From VYFG01 sp965248685 (GTDB lineage: Bacteria; Pseudomonadota; Gammaproteobacteria; Arenicellales; Poriferihabitantaceae): DNA of 64,000 nt. The notes beneath the pieces were generated by a model. It did no database searches and was not told the origin of the DNA. It worked only from the letters and a program-made list of their open reading frames with translations. Numbering within the stretch: the stretch's first letter is position 1; each line of letters opens with the position of its first letter. The position numbers were made by a program, and so were the translations under genes. Shown piece after piece: positions 8,345-17,274 of the stretch. The stretch spans positions 1,984,001 to 2,048,000 of the forward strand of contig CBDFKC010000003.1 in the NCBI GenBank assembly GCA_965248685.1. Direction: 5' to 3'.

Positions 8345-10405
8345 TTAATTCAATCCCAGCGCCTTCCTCCTCTGATCTGCCCAGGTTCTCAGCACTTGAT
8401 CGATCGCGAGTCCGATAAAGGCAACACAGAGCCCTAACACTAACCCATTGCCGACACCGAGTCGGTCTGACAGGGATTTAAGAATCAATTGCCCGAGATC
8501 GTCTGTACCGATCAACGCCCCGATGATGACCATTGCAAGCGCGAACACCACAGTTTGATTAACGCCGAGCGCAATGTGCGGAAACGACATTGGCAGTTCG
8601 ATAGATAAATAGCGTTGCAAACGGTTAGTGCCGAACATGGAACCGGCTTCCTTCAGCGATTCGGGCACGCTGAGAAGACCTTGTATGGTGTAGCGTGTGG
8701 CCGGGACAGTAGCATAGATGACGATCGCGATCAGCACCGAGGTATCGGTCACGCCGAATAGCATCATCACCGGAATCAGGTAGATGAATGACGGGAAGGT
8801 CTGAAATGTGTCGCAAACTGTCAGCATAAAGCGGGTCGAAACTGGATGTTGCGCACACAGCGTCCCGGAAATGACCCCGATGGTGGTGGAAATCAACACG
8901 GCTATGGTCATCAGATAGGCAGTGATCAGGGCGCGGTCCCACCACTCGGTCAGCGCGATGAACAACAGAAATCCACCAACGCTTAGCGCAACTCGTAACC
9001 CACCGACAATATATCCGATCCCCATTGTCAGCACGAAGGTCGCGGCAACCGGCATGCCTAGAAAGGCGGTCTTGACCGGCACCAGTACCTCAACAATCAA
9101 CCACTCGTTGAAAGCTTTGAGCGTGTAGAAAAATGTATCCCAGACCCAATCGACACCCGACTGCCAGAAATCCTGAGTGGTAATTCCCTTATTTTGTGGA
9201 ATCAGATAGAGATAGTTGAATCCTTCCTTAAAAATAAACGAACCGATAAAGGCCAGAATAATTCCGACGACAAAAACGACGCCAAAAATCAGCGAATATT
9301 TGTGCCGTTCGACAAAGGACAAGTCGGCGAAATAATCGACCTGCTTGTCGGCCCAGGCCAGCGACAGACGGTCCAGCACAATCGCGATCAGAACGATACA
9401 TACGCCGAGCTCCAGCGCCAGGCCGACCCTCAGTTGGTTGAGCGCGATCAGTAAATTGTTGCCCAATCCCTTGGCGCCGATCAGCGACGCGATGACCACC
9501 ATCGCAAGACACTGCATGATCACCTGGTTAACCCCGATAAGAATGTCCCGTCGGGCTGTCGGAATCAGAACCTTGACCAACAATTGCCAGTTATTGCAGC
9601 CGTTCATCTGTCCAGCCTCGGAGATTTCGGGCGGTAGCTTTTTCAGACCCAGCATGGTCAGACGCACCATCGGTGGGGAGGCAAAAATGACCGTGGCAAT
9701 CGCACCGGCATGATCACCGATACCGAAAAACACCATGACCGGAATCAGATAGGAAAAGGCAGGCATGATTTGCGCCACGTTGAGTAACGGGTTCAGCACT
9801 GCCTCAACGGTTTTGCTCTTGAACGCCCAAATCCCCAAAACGAGGCCGACTGCAACCGAAATCGGTGCTGCGATCAATACGAAGGAGAGCGTCTGCATCG
9901 AAGGTTCCCACTGCCCGAATACGGCGACGTAAACAAACGTCAATCCGACGAAGATGGCCAGCCGCGGTCCGTTCAGTGCGTAACCGAGAATAGCAGCGCC
10001 ACCAGCAACCACTGTCCATGGCAATGCCGGCCAGCGCGCCCACTGGTTTTCAGTCGCCCAATCCCATCCGGTAAAAGTGACAATAGTCTTCACACCACCT
10101 AGCAGGATTTCGCGAATAAGCTCTATCTGGAACAGAATCACACCCGATAGCGAACGGGTGACTTGATTCATCAGCGGCTTTTGCTCGTATTCCTCAATAT
10201 CGGGATCCCAGACGTCGATTAACCACCAATCGAACAACACGTAGTTAACCCCATCGTTGATGATACGCGGTAGTTCCTTAATTAGCGGCGGAAACCGCCA
10301 CAGCCAATTGGAATCGGAAGGAGCGATAACCAGGCATAGCAGCGCAAAAACGATCAGCAGCAAGACGAACTGCAGGGACTTGCGTTGTCGCAGTGCTTCG
10401 ATCAC
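8345..10405 (-). CDS. Two-domain betaine/choline ABC transporter permease (ProW-like tandem)
   Basis: This 686-residue inner-membrane permease is about twice the usual ProW/OpuAB length. Two homologous membrane domains each carry an EAA loop for docking the ATPase: EISEAGQMNGCNNWQLLVKV in the first half and ESLKEAGSMFGTNRLQRYLS in the second. Each is followed by GVNQ and a similar helix. Both halves also share a PAFSYLIPVMVFFG/PSFIYLIPVMMLFG segment. The GTG start overlaps the ATPase stop by GTGA, so the two are translationally coupled. One chain may replace a permease dimer. It has no adjacent binding protein on its own strand; the ProX-like gene downstream is separated by usp. Confidence 0.88.
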   Translation of the reverse strand: MIEALRQRKSLQFVLLLIVFALLCLVIAPSDSNWLWRFPPLIKELPRIINDGVNYVLFDWWLIDVWDPDIEEYEQKPLMNQVTRSLSGVILFQIELIREILLGGVKTIVTFTGWDWATENQWARWPALPWTVVAGGAAILGYALNGPRLAIFVGLTFVYVAVFGQWEPSMQTLSFVLIAAPISVAVGLVLGIWAFKSKTVEAVLNPLLNVAQIMPAFSYLIPVMVFFGIGDHAGAIATVIFASPPMVRLTMLGLKKLPPEISEAGQMNGCNNWQLLVKVLIPTARRDILIGVNQVIMQCLAMVVIASLIGAKGLGNNLLIALNQLRVGLALELGVCIVLIAIVLDRLSLAWADKQVDYFADLSFVERHKYSLIFGVVFVVGIILAFIGSFIFKEGFNYLYLIPQNKGITTQDFWQSGVDWVWDTFFYTLKAFNEWLIVEVLVPVKTAFLGMPVAATFVLTMGIGYIVGGLRVALSVGGFLLFIALTEWWDRALITAYLMTIAVLISTTIGVISGTLCAQHPVSTRFMLTVCDTFQTFPSFIYLIPVMMLFGVTDTSVLIAIVIYATVPATRYTIQGLLSVPESLKEAGSMFGTNRLQRYLSIELPMSFPHIALGVNQTVVFALAMVIIGALIGTDDLGQLILKSLSDRLGVGNGLVLGLCVAFIGLAIDQVLRTWADQRRKALGLN

Positions 10406-11478
10406 GATGCTTGTTCGGTTGACTGGTTAGCGTGGCCGCCAAATAGAACGCTCACCACCTTGGAGGAATTCAGCGAGCCCACGACTTCACCCGATTTATC
10501 CACAACGCGAACGGATTTGCGGGTGTTCAGTACAGACTCGGCCACAGTCTGGATGATGGCGTCTTTGGAAACTGTGAGATCGTCGACTTCTTCGTTAGGA
10601 TCGTAGGGGTCCATTATGGACTCGATCTTGAGTACCTTTTCCCGTGGCACTTCCTCGGTAAATTTACGCACGTACTCGGTGGCTGGGTTAAGAACAATAT
10701 TGGCAGGTGTGTCGAGTTGTTCGATGATGCCATCCTTCATGATCGCGATGCGATCGGCCAGACGCAGGGCCTCGTCGAAGTCATGGGTCACAAATAGAAT
10801 GGTTTTGCCGAGGACGTCTTGCAAACGCAGGAATTCGTCCTGCATCTCCTTGCGGATTAACGGATCGAGGGCGGAAAAGGGTTCGTCGAGAAACCAGATA
10901 TCGGGCTCGATCGCGAGGGAGCGAGCGATGCCGACACGCTGCTGTTGGCCACCCGAAAGCTGGCGCGGGAAATAATTTTCGCGCCCGGTGAGACTCACAA
11001 GATCCACCATTTCCTTGGCTCGTAACATGCTCTCCTTAGTGTTGCCCCCCTTTACCTGCAACGGAAAGGCAATATTTTCCAGTACGGTTTTATGCGGCAA
11101 CAGGGCGAAACTTTGAAACACCATGCCCATCTTACTGCGGCGCAACTCTATCAACTGTTTGCCGTTCATGGCCAGAATGTCTTCGCCATCGATATAAATA
11201 TTCCCGGCGGTCGCCTCGTTCAGCCTGGCAATGCAGCGCATCAGCGTCGACTTGCCGGAACCGGACAAACCCATGATGATCAGCAGTTCGCCGCGATGTA
11301 CCTCAAACGAAGCATTGTTGACCCCGACAATACATCCAGCTTTCTGGAATTCAGCGGCGTCGACGACGCCATTTGCTTGTTTCAGCATTTTATGCGCATT
11401 GTCGCCAAAAATCATGTAGACCGAATCACAGCGGATAACGGGTTCGTTTGAAGTCGAAGTTTCAACTTGTGAGGACAT
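10402..11478 (-). CDS. Betaine/choline ABC transporter ATPase (ProV/OpuAA type)
   Basis: This 358-residue cytoplasmic ATPase powers the adjacent permease. Walker A is GLSGSGKST at residues 70-78. The signature LSGGQQQRVGIARSL and Walker B FLDEPFSALD follow, with the switch His in FVTHDFDEALRLAD. The extra segment before Walker A (MLKQANGVVDAAEFQ) is typical of ProV-like ATPases. The last 90 residues form a CBS-like sensor region (SVRVVDKSGEVVGSLNSSKV), which in OpuA senses ionic strength (family knowledge). It is the first gene of the two-gene unit and overlaps the permease by four bases. An inverted repeat lies 21-41 bases before its start. Confidence 0.92.
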   Translation of the reverse strand: MSSQVETSTSNEPVIRCDSVYMIFGDNAHKMLKQANGVVDAAEFQKAGCIVGVNNASFEVHRGELLIIMGLSGSGKSTLMRCIARLNEATAGNIYIDGEDILAMNGKQLIELRRSKMGMVFQSFALLPHKTVLENIAFPLQVKGGNTKESMLRAKEMVDLVSLTGRENYFPRQLSGGQQQRVGIARSLAIEPDIWFLDEPFSALDPLIRKEMQDEFLRLQDVLGKTILFVTHDFDEALRLADRIAIMKDGIIEQLDTPANIVLNPATEYVRKFTEEVPREKVLKIESIMDPYDPNEEVDDLTVSKDAIIQTVAESVLNTRKSVRVVDKSGEVVGSLNSSKVVSVLFGGHANQSTEQAS

Positions 11479-11785
11479 AAACGGTTGCTTGATTTAGTTG
11501 TTAGAACGCAACGCTAACACATTTGGGCGCTTGAGTAATCCCATCGTGAAAAAACCTCACAGCTGTAGTTATGTTATCGACATCAAGTTGATTGTTTAAT
11601 GGATATTTACAAACTGGGTTTTCCAGAAACTATGCTTATCTTAGTATAAGCAAACTGACGCGCAACAATAAGCATTTCTAATTGCCGGTTAAGAAAACCT
11701 GCAAATACGTCCGATACCTTTTTTCCTCTTATTCGGTCCTTACAACGGCCTAACTTTTGCTCTCTGCGTTAAATGTAACTGGACG
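11479..11785. promoter_or_regulatory. Upstream region of the ABC operon with two short inverted repeats
   Basis: TGTTAG-N9-CTAACA occupies 11499-11519, 21 bases before the ATPase start. A second dyad, GCTTAT-N6-ATAAGC, lies at 11634-11651. The first is a plausible repressor operator in the leader; nothing identifies the regulator. No gene is visible in these 307 bases. Confidence 0.4.
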
Positions 11786-12313
11786 TTACTCAATCGGCGT
11801 ATGTAGATAAAAAGCACAATCCCCCACTGCTTTGCTGCCTGCACCGGAGCGGTGCCAAGGATCTGTTTTCGCATAGACGGGGTTTCCGGTGTCAGGGTCA
11901 AACCAAATATGCATGGTCCAGACTCGCCCATGCTTTACCTGTCCCGGTTTCTGTCGCATATCGTCTCGGGTAATGGAAATGCGGCCCTCGGAATCGATAC
12001 GCTTTCCCGATTCAAAGGATTCTGTTTTCAGATTGCCATTATCCGCGCAGTTAAAGCCGCCGTTTGTAACCGGATGATAATCCGCTTCATGTATCAGAAA
12101 TGGATAGGAAATGCCGTCAACTTCAAATGGCGGTGGTAACTCGCCATCGGTATCAAATAAAGAAGAGTAGCCAAAACCAATAATCTTCCAATGACGCCGT
12201 CTTTTCGTCACCTGTTTTTCGAACAATAAAAGAGTGGGATTGTTCATGTCGCCATCCCATTCAAGTATGTTGCTGGCGCTTGGCGTCGGGTTACCACCAT
12301 CATGTGCAACCAT
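11786..12313 (-). CDS. Hypothetical protein
   Basis: This is a 175-residue protein without signal peptide in the chosen frame. It starts at an ATG (MVAHDGG) with no clear ribosome site. The same frame stays open about 38 codons upstream with protein-like residues (KRFGFAHREVSGFGIT) but has no start codon. So the true N-terminus may be lost or joined to the upstream gene by a frameshift. The sequence is rich in Trp, Asp and Gly (LEWDGDM, RVWTMHIWFDPDTGNP) and has three cysteines, like secreted proteins. I recognise no family. A frameshift or sequencing error between this and the Cys-rich gene upstream is possible. Confidence 0.5.
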   Translation of the reverse strand: MVAHDGGNPTPSASNILEWDGDMNNPTLLLFEKQVTKRRRHWKIIGFGYSSLFDTDGELPPPFEVDGISYPFLIHEADYHPVTNGGFNCADNGNLKTESFESGKRIDSEGRISITRDDMRQKPGQVKHGRVWTMHIWFDPDTGNPVYAKTDPWHRSGAGSKAVGDCAFYLHTPIE

Positions 12314-12360
12314 GGTGATACCAAAACCACTGACTTCTCTGTGGGCAAATCCGAACCGCT

Positions 12361-12873
12361 TTAGATGACTGTCAATAAACTTCGGGAGTAAGAAACATTT
12401 GCCGCAGCGACAGTAGGGTACATCGTTTTAATCGCGTCACCGATTCCCCAAAACACTGAGCCTTCTGAATGCACCGATACATCGACGTCATCCGCTACCG
12501 TAGTCGGACATACCCGATGCTTTGCTTCTCTACCTCGTTTACAGCGAACAATTAGTTCTCCTGGATAGTCCCCCGAGTCGCATGCCGCACTTAACGTCCC
12601 ATGATTAACCAACGTACCACCACAATTACCTTCATAAATCGCATTTTTCTTACCATCCGAATTGCGCAGACGCCGATCTGTTTCTTTACCGTTAGATTTA
12701 CAGGAAACAATCGTTTCACCCGCAAAATCGCCAGACCGGCAGGCACCCCTCGCCGTGTTGTAGTCCAGCGCCTCACCATCACAACTACCGCGGTGGGCCG
12801 TCTTTGCTGAGGTCGTTAGTGGTACTGCAAAAACCATTACCGCCAGGGCTAAAACTATATGTTTTTTATCCAT
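12361..12873 (-). CDS. Secreted Cys-rich protein with two tandem repeats
   Basis: This 170-residue protein has a signal peptide (MDKKHIVLALAVMVFAVPLT, cleaved after TTSA). Two copies of a roughly 45-residue motif follow: GSCDGEALDYNTARGACRSG ending IVSCK, and GNCGGTLVNHGTLSAACDSG ending IVRCK. Each has three cysteines at matching positions, suggesting a small disulfide fold repeated twice. A seventh cysteine (HRVCPTT) follows. The C-terminal 45 residues differ. No named family is recognised. The gene ends 48 bases before the start of the neighbour, whose open frame runs back into this gene. Confidence 0.65.
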   Translation of the reverse strand: MDKKHIVLALAVMVFAVPLTTSAKTAHRGSCDGEALDYNTARGACRSGDFAGETIVSCKSNGKETDRRLRNSDGKKNAIYEGNCGGTLVNHGTLSAACDSGDYPGELIVRCKRGREAKHRVCPTTVADDVDVSVHSEGSVFWGIGDAIKTMYPTVAAANVSYSRSLLTVI

Positions 12874-13002
12874 TCCGATCCTTTACAATTTGGGTGAGTG
12901 AGCTTCTTGTAAATGAAATCAGTGTTGTCCCGCTGTTAAATCGAAGAATACCTATAATATGTAGTTTGATAAAATAGATTTCGAAAAATATTTTTTTCGC
13001 AC

Positions 13003-13396
13003 ATGAAACAGGCCTTGACTCGCAATGGTACCGTGTTAACACAAATTCTCAAACTGGTATGCCGACATGAGCTTGAATCGTCGCCAGTCGAGGCTACGAC
13101 GGCATGGATTCCGCCTCAAGAATGGACGGCCTTAGTTGGATGCCTCTATGATAGATCTCTGTTTGTCGATTTCCCATGGGCTGAATTTCGCACAATTAAG
13201 GGAGCCATCAAACTGCACGAATTGGTGGATCATGCGGGTTATCTGCCAGCATATGTATCGATCACGGATGGCAAAGTGCAGTAAGGTGAACAGGGTAAAA
13301 AAGCTGACATTACCGCGCGGAAGCAATGTGGTAATGGATCTGGGTATTAGTGCCGGGGGATTAAAAATAAATCCCGCCGGCACCATTAACCTTTGA
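13003..13396 (+). pseudogene. N-terminal fragment of an IS4-family transposase, frameshifted
   Basis: The first 93 codons contain the IS4/ISPa-like signature ending GAIKLHELVDHAGYLPAYVS then ITDGKV, just before the usual catalytic Asp region. The frame stops at 13284. A +1 shift gives LTLPRGSNVVMDLGISAGGL, which matches the continuation (normally FPKGS-x-VVxDRGY) but with the DRGY core degraded. The catalytic middle is missing. It is not a functional gene. The C-terminal piece of the same family lies at 13865-14277. Confidence 0.8.
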
Positions 13397-13660
13397 TTCA
13401 TGTCAATCTATTATGGTTAGTCAGATATCAGAATGAACTGTCCAACAAGATTTGTACTATCTACGGTCAAGGAAATGCAACCCACCGAAACTAGGTGGTC
13501 TCAGTTCTTTGAGCATAATTGAAAATGCACCGACAACATTACGCTTCCTGTACTACTCACAAATATCCCTTCCCAAGCCACAATCGAACTGCTAAATTTC
13601 TAAATATCTAGAAACTAGAAAAAATCGGAGTCCATGGACTCTTATAAATTTCCAGGTAAT

Positions 13661-13721
13661 GGTGTCAGATTTATTTATTGAAAAACAATTGGCTACTTCC
13701 AAATTAGATAAATCTGACACC
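13661..13721. repeat. Palindromic repeat, GGTGTCAGATTTAT family
   Basis: GGTGTCAGATTTAT at 13661-13674 is inverted at 13708-13721 around a 33-base loop. The same stem sequence recurs near 14304-14320 (half copy), 18776-18840 and 19117-19160. This is a dispersed REP-like family confined here to the element scrapyard. Confidence 0.8.
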
Positions 13722-13731
13722 TTTATTTACA

Positions 13732-13864
13732 CGACGTAACGAACCGTTGAATATCAGTGAGCCTCATCCATAGGATTCGATGAGAAACGTCCTGCCACAA
13801 ATAGCCTTTCCAATTTTCACGAAAATTAATGTGCTGCGTATATCTTTGGTGTGCTTCTCCGATA
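13732..13864 (-). pseudogene. Fragment of a REP-associated Y1 transposase, copy of 17805-17937
   Basis: These 133 bases appear identical to 17805-17937. On the minus strand they encode part of the transposase (GEAHQRYTQHINFRENWKGY). The match stops abruptly at both ends: on the right it gives way to the IS4 C-terminal fragment, on the left to the palindromic repeat. It marks a recombination or deletion junction between two elements. Confidence 0.8.
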
Positions 13865-14277
13865 ATCGTGAACCTTGGGTCATTGTCTATTCTATTTCTT
13901 TGTCGCACTTCGACCATGAACAGGTCATCCGTTTTTATAGAAAGCGCATGCAGATTGAACTTGGATTCAGAGATTCAAAGTCAACACAATACGGATTGGG
14001 CATGTGTCAATGCCAATCTGTTAGCTTGGAGAGACGAGCGGTGTTGTGTTTGATCGCTGCGTGTTCGGCTTGGCTATTGTGGTGTATCGGAACAGTGGCC
14101 AAACAGTCAGGTCATATGCGAAAGATTCAAGTCAACTCTTCAAGTAAGCGAAGTGCTTACTCAGTAATTTTTCTTGCACGGCAACTGTTGTCGAAAAAAG
14201 CTATAGCGATTAACCAGGCACAACTACGAACGGCAGTAGAACAAGCAAAAAAGACAATACAATGTGCGCCGACTTGA
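13865..14277 (+). pseudogene. C-terminal fragment of an IS4-family transposase
   Basis: The frame reads NREPWVIVYSISLSHFDHEQ followed by VIRFYRKRMQIELGFRDSKS, the C-terminal DDE region of IS4-family transposases, including the Y-x2-R-M-x-I-E catalytic-glutamate segment (YRKRMQIELGFRD). It continues to a normal C-terminus at 14277. An ATG at 13780 lies in the foreign Y1 fragment, so the apparent start is artificial. Together with 13003-13396 it represents one original element whose centre was lost. Confidence 0.85.
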
Positions 14278-14303
14278 GACCTAGTTTCGTGGGGATATCT
14301 CAG

Positions 14304-14320
14304 AATCTGACACCTTTATT
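14304..14320. repeat. Half copy of the GGTGTCAGATT repeat
   Basis: AATCTGACACCTTTATT matches the right arm of the palindromic repeat at 13708-13721 and 18826-18842. It lies just past the end of the IS4 fragment. Confidence 0.6.
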
Positions 14321-14394
14321 TTTCCTTTATTTTTTATTTCACGTTCGCTCGCGCGATTTCCAGTGAGCTGTACAGATTCGAACTTATTGGAGAA

Positions 14395-16629
14395 TTAACC
14401 GAATGGGGTTTGTGGGCCGCCAGACTGCGAATAAATAATACCATCACTTGTTGCGAACGCTCTGACATTGTGAGTCCAAGTTTGGTCGATAACCACCGAA
14501 TCAGTATCTAAAGCGTCACCGTTTTGCCAACCATCATGTTTATGATAGTGAAGTGATACGCCGTCTGATGTGTATAGTTCTCCGTACATACTTGCAAATA
14601 TGTGTCTCCAATTTCCCCAATTTCGTGCAATGAGTCTGCCATTATTTGTGTTGAATGGTATGTCTCGATGTAGGTACCCCTCATCCTTGTGCCAAAATAA
14701 TTCTCCATTCATTGTCACCTGGTAAATTATGCCACCTCCGGAGACAGCAAGCATTTTTGTGTCTGCCCAATCATCAGCAATTCTGACGCCATTCGCCCAA
14801 AGATTCTGTCCTGTTAAGTATGATAAATGTTTATCCCAAAATAAATCTCCCGAAGACATTATAGAGTACATGACACCATTGTCCGAGACACCATAATGTG
14901 TGGTGTCATACATAACCCTTCCTATTGGATTGAGATCGAGAGCGAACTTGTAGTCACTCTCTGATTGGCTGGTCCAATCGGATGCACCGGAAGATGGGAA
15001 GTGGTGTTCATGCCATAACAGGTATCCATCTCTGGTTGTTTTGTAAATTACCTGCCCACACGAGAATACGTGCTCCCCGTTCCTTACATTAGAGCGCCAA
15101 CTATGACCAATGACGTGCGGCTCCAGTTGCCTCCATATATCCTTCCCTTTAGTCCACTCCTCGTGACGATACCAGTTAAGTCTGGACGCACGATCTAATG
15201 CATAAATCACACCATCTACGCCACCAAAAATATGTGTAAAGCGAGACAAATTAGGTGTGAGTTTTACGGGATCTGCAGGAATTCGAATAATAGGGGAAGT
15301 CCATGTATTATTTCCTCCAATGACATCGCCATGACGGAACCACAATAGGTCTCCATTATTCTCCACTGCATAAATTACGCCGCTGTTGCTTGTAAAAATA
15401 TGCTTAAACCTATTCCAATTAATAGGATCAGGAGTCGAGGGGCTTATCACCTTACCAACCCCGCTGTTAGCCCAATTATTAGCTCCTGTCCTCCAACCTA
15501 GGTGTTTGTTCCAAACTAACTCGCCCGAAATTCTATTTACGCCATATATAACGCCATCATATGCTGCAAATACTTTACTGAATCGATCCCAATTGGTTCC
15601 TACTAACACTCCTGCGTTGAAGCCAAAGTTGCCTGTTTTCCACTGATTGTCTTGATACCAAAACAGTTCTCCGGAATTGTTAATTGCGTAAACCACACCA
15701 TCTGTGTTTCCGAAAACTACTTTGTAGTTTCGAAAATTGTTACTTACTATTTTACCAAAAGGTGGTGTTTGGTAATTGGATGACCATGCAGGCTGTCCAC
15801 GTAGATAACCAAAGTGCCGATACCAATTTAGTCTTTGGTTTGTTCCATGCTTAAGTCCGTAAATAACGCCGCTAGAGGTCGCATCAATATGCTTCATTAC
15901 GCTCCAGCCAGACCCGATTTTTATTCCACCCATAACTGCTCCAGATCGAGCGGAAATATCAAATATCGATTTGCCGTTGTAATGGCGATTCCACCGTAAA
16001 TTTCCACCACCAAATTGACTGGAATACAAATGAGAAATCGTTCTTCGATCACCATCGGAAAGATGTCGATTACCTCCTAGTTTAACGGCGTTTCTTGCTG
16101 AAAAACCGCCATCAAAGCGTGCTCCATAGTGCATGACTGAATTAAAGTCATAATTTCCAACACTAGTGCCGCTCTTTTCGTAGTCCTTTAGACTGCGCTG
16201 TCCGATGATACTAAGATCTACAATAACGTGTGGGTCTCGATCATGTCTTTGATGCTCGTGTACTAACCCAACAACATGTCCTATTTCGTGAATGGCGGTC
16301 TCAACAGATACAACAGATACTCCCATATCACACCCCACAACATGTTTGCCACAGTCCCTAAAACCTAATTGTGTCGCGCATCCAGTTCCTTGTGCGGAGT
16401 CAGGGTGTTTGGCAAATTCTATGAAATTTACATGGTGGTCTTTGCGAGGGATAATTTGAATAACTGTACTGCTATTCCAATGCTCTATCGCGGACAAAAT
16501 ATTATCTACACTAATCCTATTGTTTATGTCATTTGCGGTGTTTTCAATAGCACTAATTTCAAAATCTGTCCTATTAATGACAAATGGTACGACACCGCCA
16601 GGCCATCGATCTCCACCAAAATTTCCCAT
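14395..16629 (-). CDS. Astacin-like zinc metalloprotease with tachylectin-2-like repeats
   Basis: This protein is about 744 residues. GGAGG lies five bases before the ATG at 16627-16629, so this start is chosen over an upstream TTG. Residues 113-127 hold HEIGHVVGLVHEHQR, the astacin (M12A) zinc motif HExxHxxGxxHExxR, and SVMHYGA at 164-170 is the Met-turn. From about residue 205 the chain is built from repeats such as GVIYAxxxxGxLxWYRHxG, each with a Trp/Tyr pair and a Gly-x-x-x-W spacing. This resembles the tachylectin-2/beta-propeller lectin fold, about nine copies. No signal peptide is present, which is odd for an astacin. Base composition is AT-rich compared with the housekeeping genes and the flanks are mobile-element debris, so recent transfer is likely. 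Confidence 0.85.
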   Translation of the reverse strand: MGNFGGDRWPGGVVPFVINRTDFEISAIENTANDINNRISVDNILSAIEHWNSSTVIQIIPRKDHHVNFIEFAKHPDSAQGTGCATQLGFRDCGKHVVGCDMGVSVVSVETAIHEIGHVVGLVHEHQRHDRDPHVIVDLSIIGQRSLKDYEKSGTSVGNYDFNSVMHYGARFDGGFSARNAVKLGGNRHLSDGDRRTISHLYSSQFGGGNLRWNRHYNGKSIFDISARSGAVMGGIKIGSGWSVMKHIDATSSGVIYGLKHGTNQRLNWYRHFGYLRGQPAWSSNYQTPPFGKIVSNNFRNYKVVFGNTDGVVYAINNSGELFWYQDNQWKTGNFGFNAGVLVGTNWDRFSKVFAAYDGVIYGVNRISGELVWNKHLGWRTGANNWANSGVGKVISPSTPDPINWNRFKHIFTSNSGVIYAVENNGDLLWFRHGDVIGGNNTWTSPIIRIPADPVKLTPNLSRFTHIFGGVDGVIYALDRASRLNWYRHEEWTKGKDIWRQLEPHVIGHSWRSNVRNGEHVFSCGQVIYKTTRDGYLLWHEHHFPSSGASDWTSQSESDYKFALDLNPIGRVMYDTTHYGVSDNGVMYSIMSSGDLFWDKHLSYLTGQNLWANGVRIADDWADTKMLAVSGGGIIYQVTMNGELFWHKDEGYLHRDIPFNTNNGRLIARNWGNWRHIFASMYGELYTSDGVSLHYHKHDGWQNGDALDTDSVVIDQTWTHNVRAFATSDGIIYSQSGGPQTPFG

Positions 16630-16706
16630 CGTTGCCTCCAAGCTTCGTAACCGTCCAATTGAGCCAGTATAAATTTCTCAAGCCGATTGTTCAATAGGGG
16701 TATCTT

Positions 16707-16961
16707 CTATAACCGGGACGGCGAACCCAGGTAATGGCAGCGGGGTTCGATTGCTTCCACGCTGGTAGCCATGGGTAATTCGGTAAACGCCTGCTTCAGG
16801 TGTCGATAAGGCTCAAAGCCATTCGCAATTGCTGTCTCCAGTAAATTATACAAATTCGCACTGTCGTGGGCTCCTGCTACACAGTCACAAAACAGAAAAT
16901 TTTTGCGCCCCACAACGAATGGGCGGATCGCATCTTCCGTCAGGTTATAAACCATCCGCAG
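16707..16961 (-). pseudogene. C-terminal fragment of an IS66-family transposase
   Basis: The minus-strand reading NLTEDAIRPFVVGRKNFLFC followed by AHDSANLYNLLETAIANGFE and PYRHLKQAFTELP is the C-terminus of IS66 TnpC transposases (normally DNNxAENAIRPFVVGRKNWLF). The catalytic Glu position is retained as TED. Everything upstream of this signature is missing, and the residues before it do not match the family. It is a remnant. Confidence 0.85.
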
Positions 16962-17066
16962 ACAGCTGTCTTCCGGATACACCCTTTTGTAGATAATTAC
17001 TATTTTCGACGATACCACACTGAAAACCACCGTAATGCGACAAGTGGTGGATTCTCTGCACAACAC

Positions 17067-17274
17067 AGGTGATAAATAAGTAGGAATTTACGATTTTAAG
17101 TCCAAATTGGACAACCGTAACCGGGATGATCCGATGATTGAGACAGTGTCATGGGGGTAGGGGTCAGGTCTTTGATTTTTGATTCCACAGATCAAAGACC
17201 TGGACCCGAATCTCCAGTCACCACAATAAAACTATACTAGTAATGTTACCGCGGTAACACATTGAGAAATCTGC
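17067..17274. repeat. Intergenic stretch with an imperfect palindrome, GGGTCAGGTCTTTGAT
   Basis: GGGTCAGGTCTTTGAT at 17161-17176 is inverted at 17191-17207 (ATCAAAGACCTGGACCC), with one inserted base and a 14-base loop. It is a third palindromic repeat type in this region. A perfect 14-base palindrome, GTTACCGCGGTAAC, lies at 17245-17258. No gene is visible. Confidence 0.6.

Noticed and set aside
9194..9713. Plus-strand ORFs within the permease gene
   Set aside because: They are antisense shadows of a strongly supported two-domain permease.
17245..17258. Perfect palindrome GTTACCGCGGTAAC
   Set aside because: Fourteen bases with a self-complementary centre can arise by chance. It has no nearby gene and no second copy in the window.
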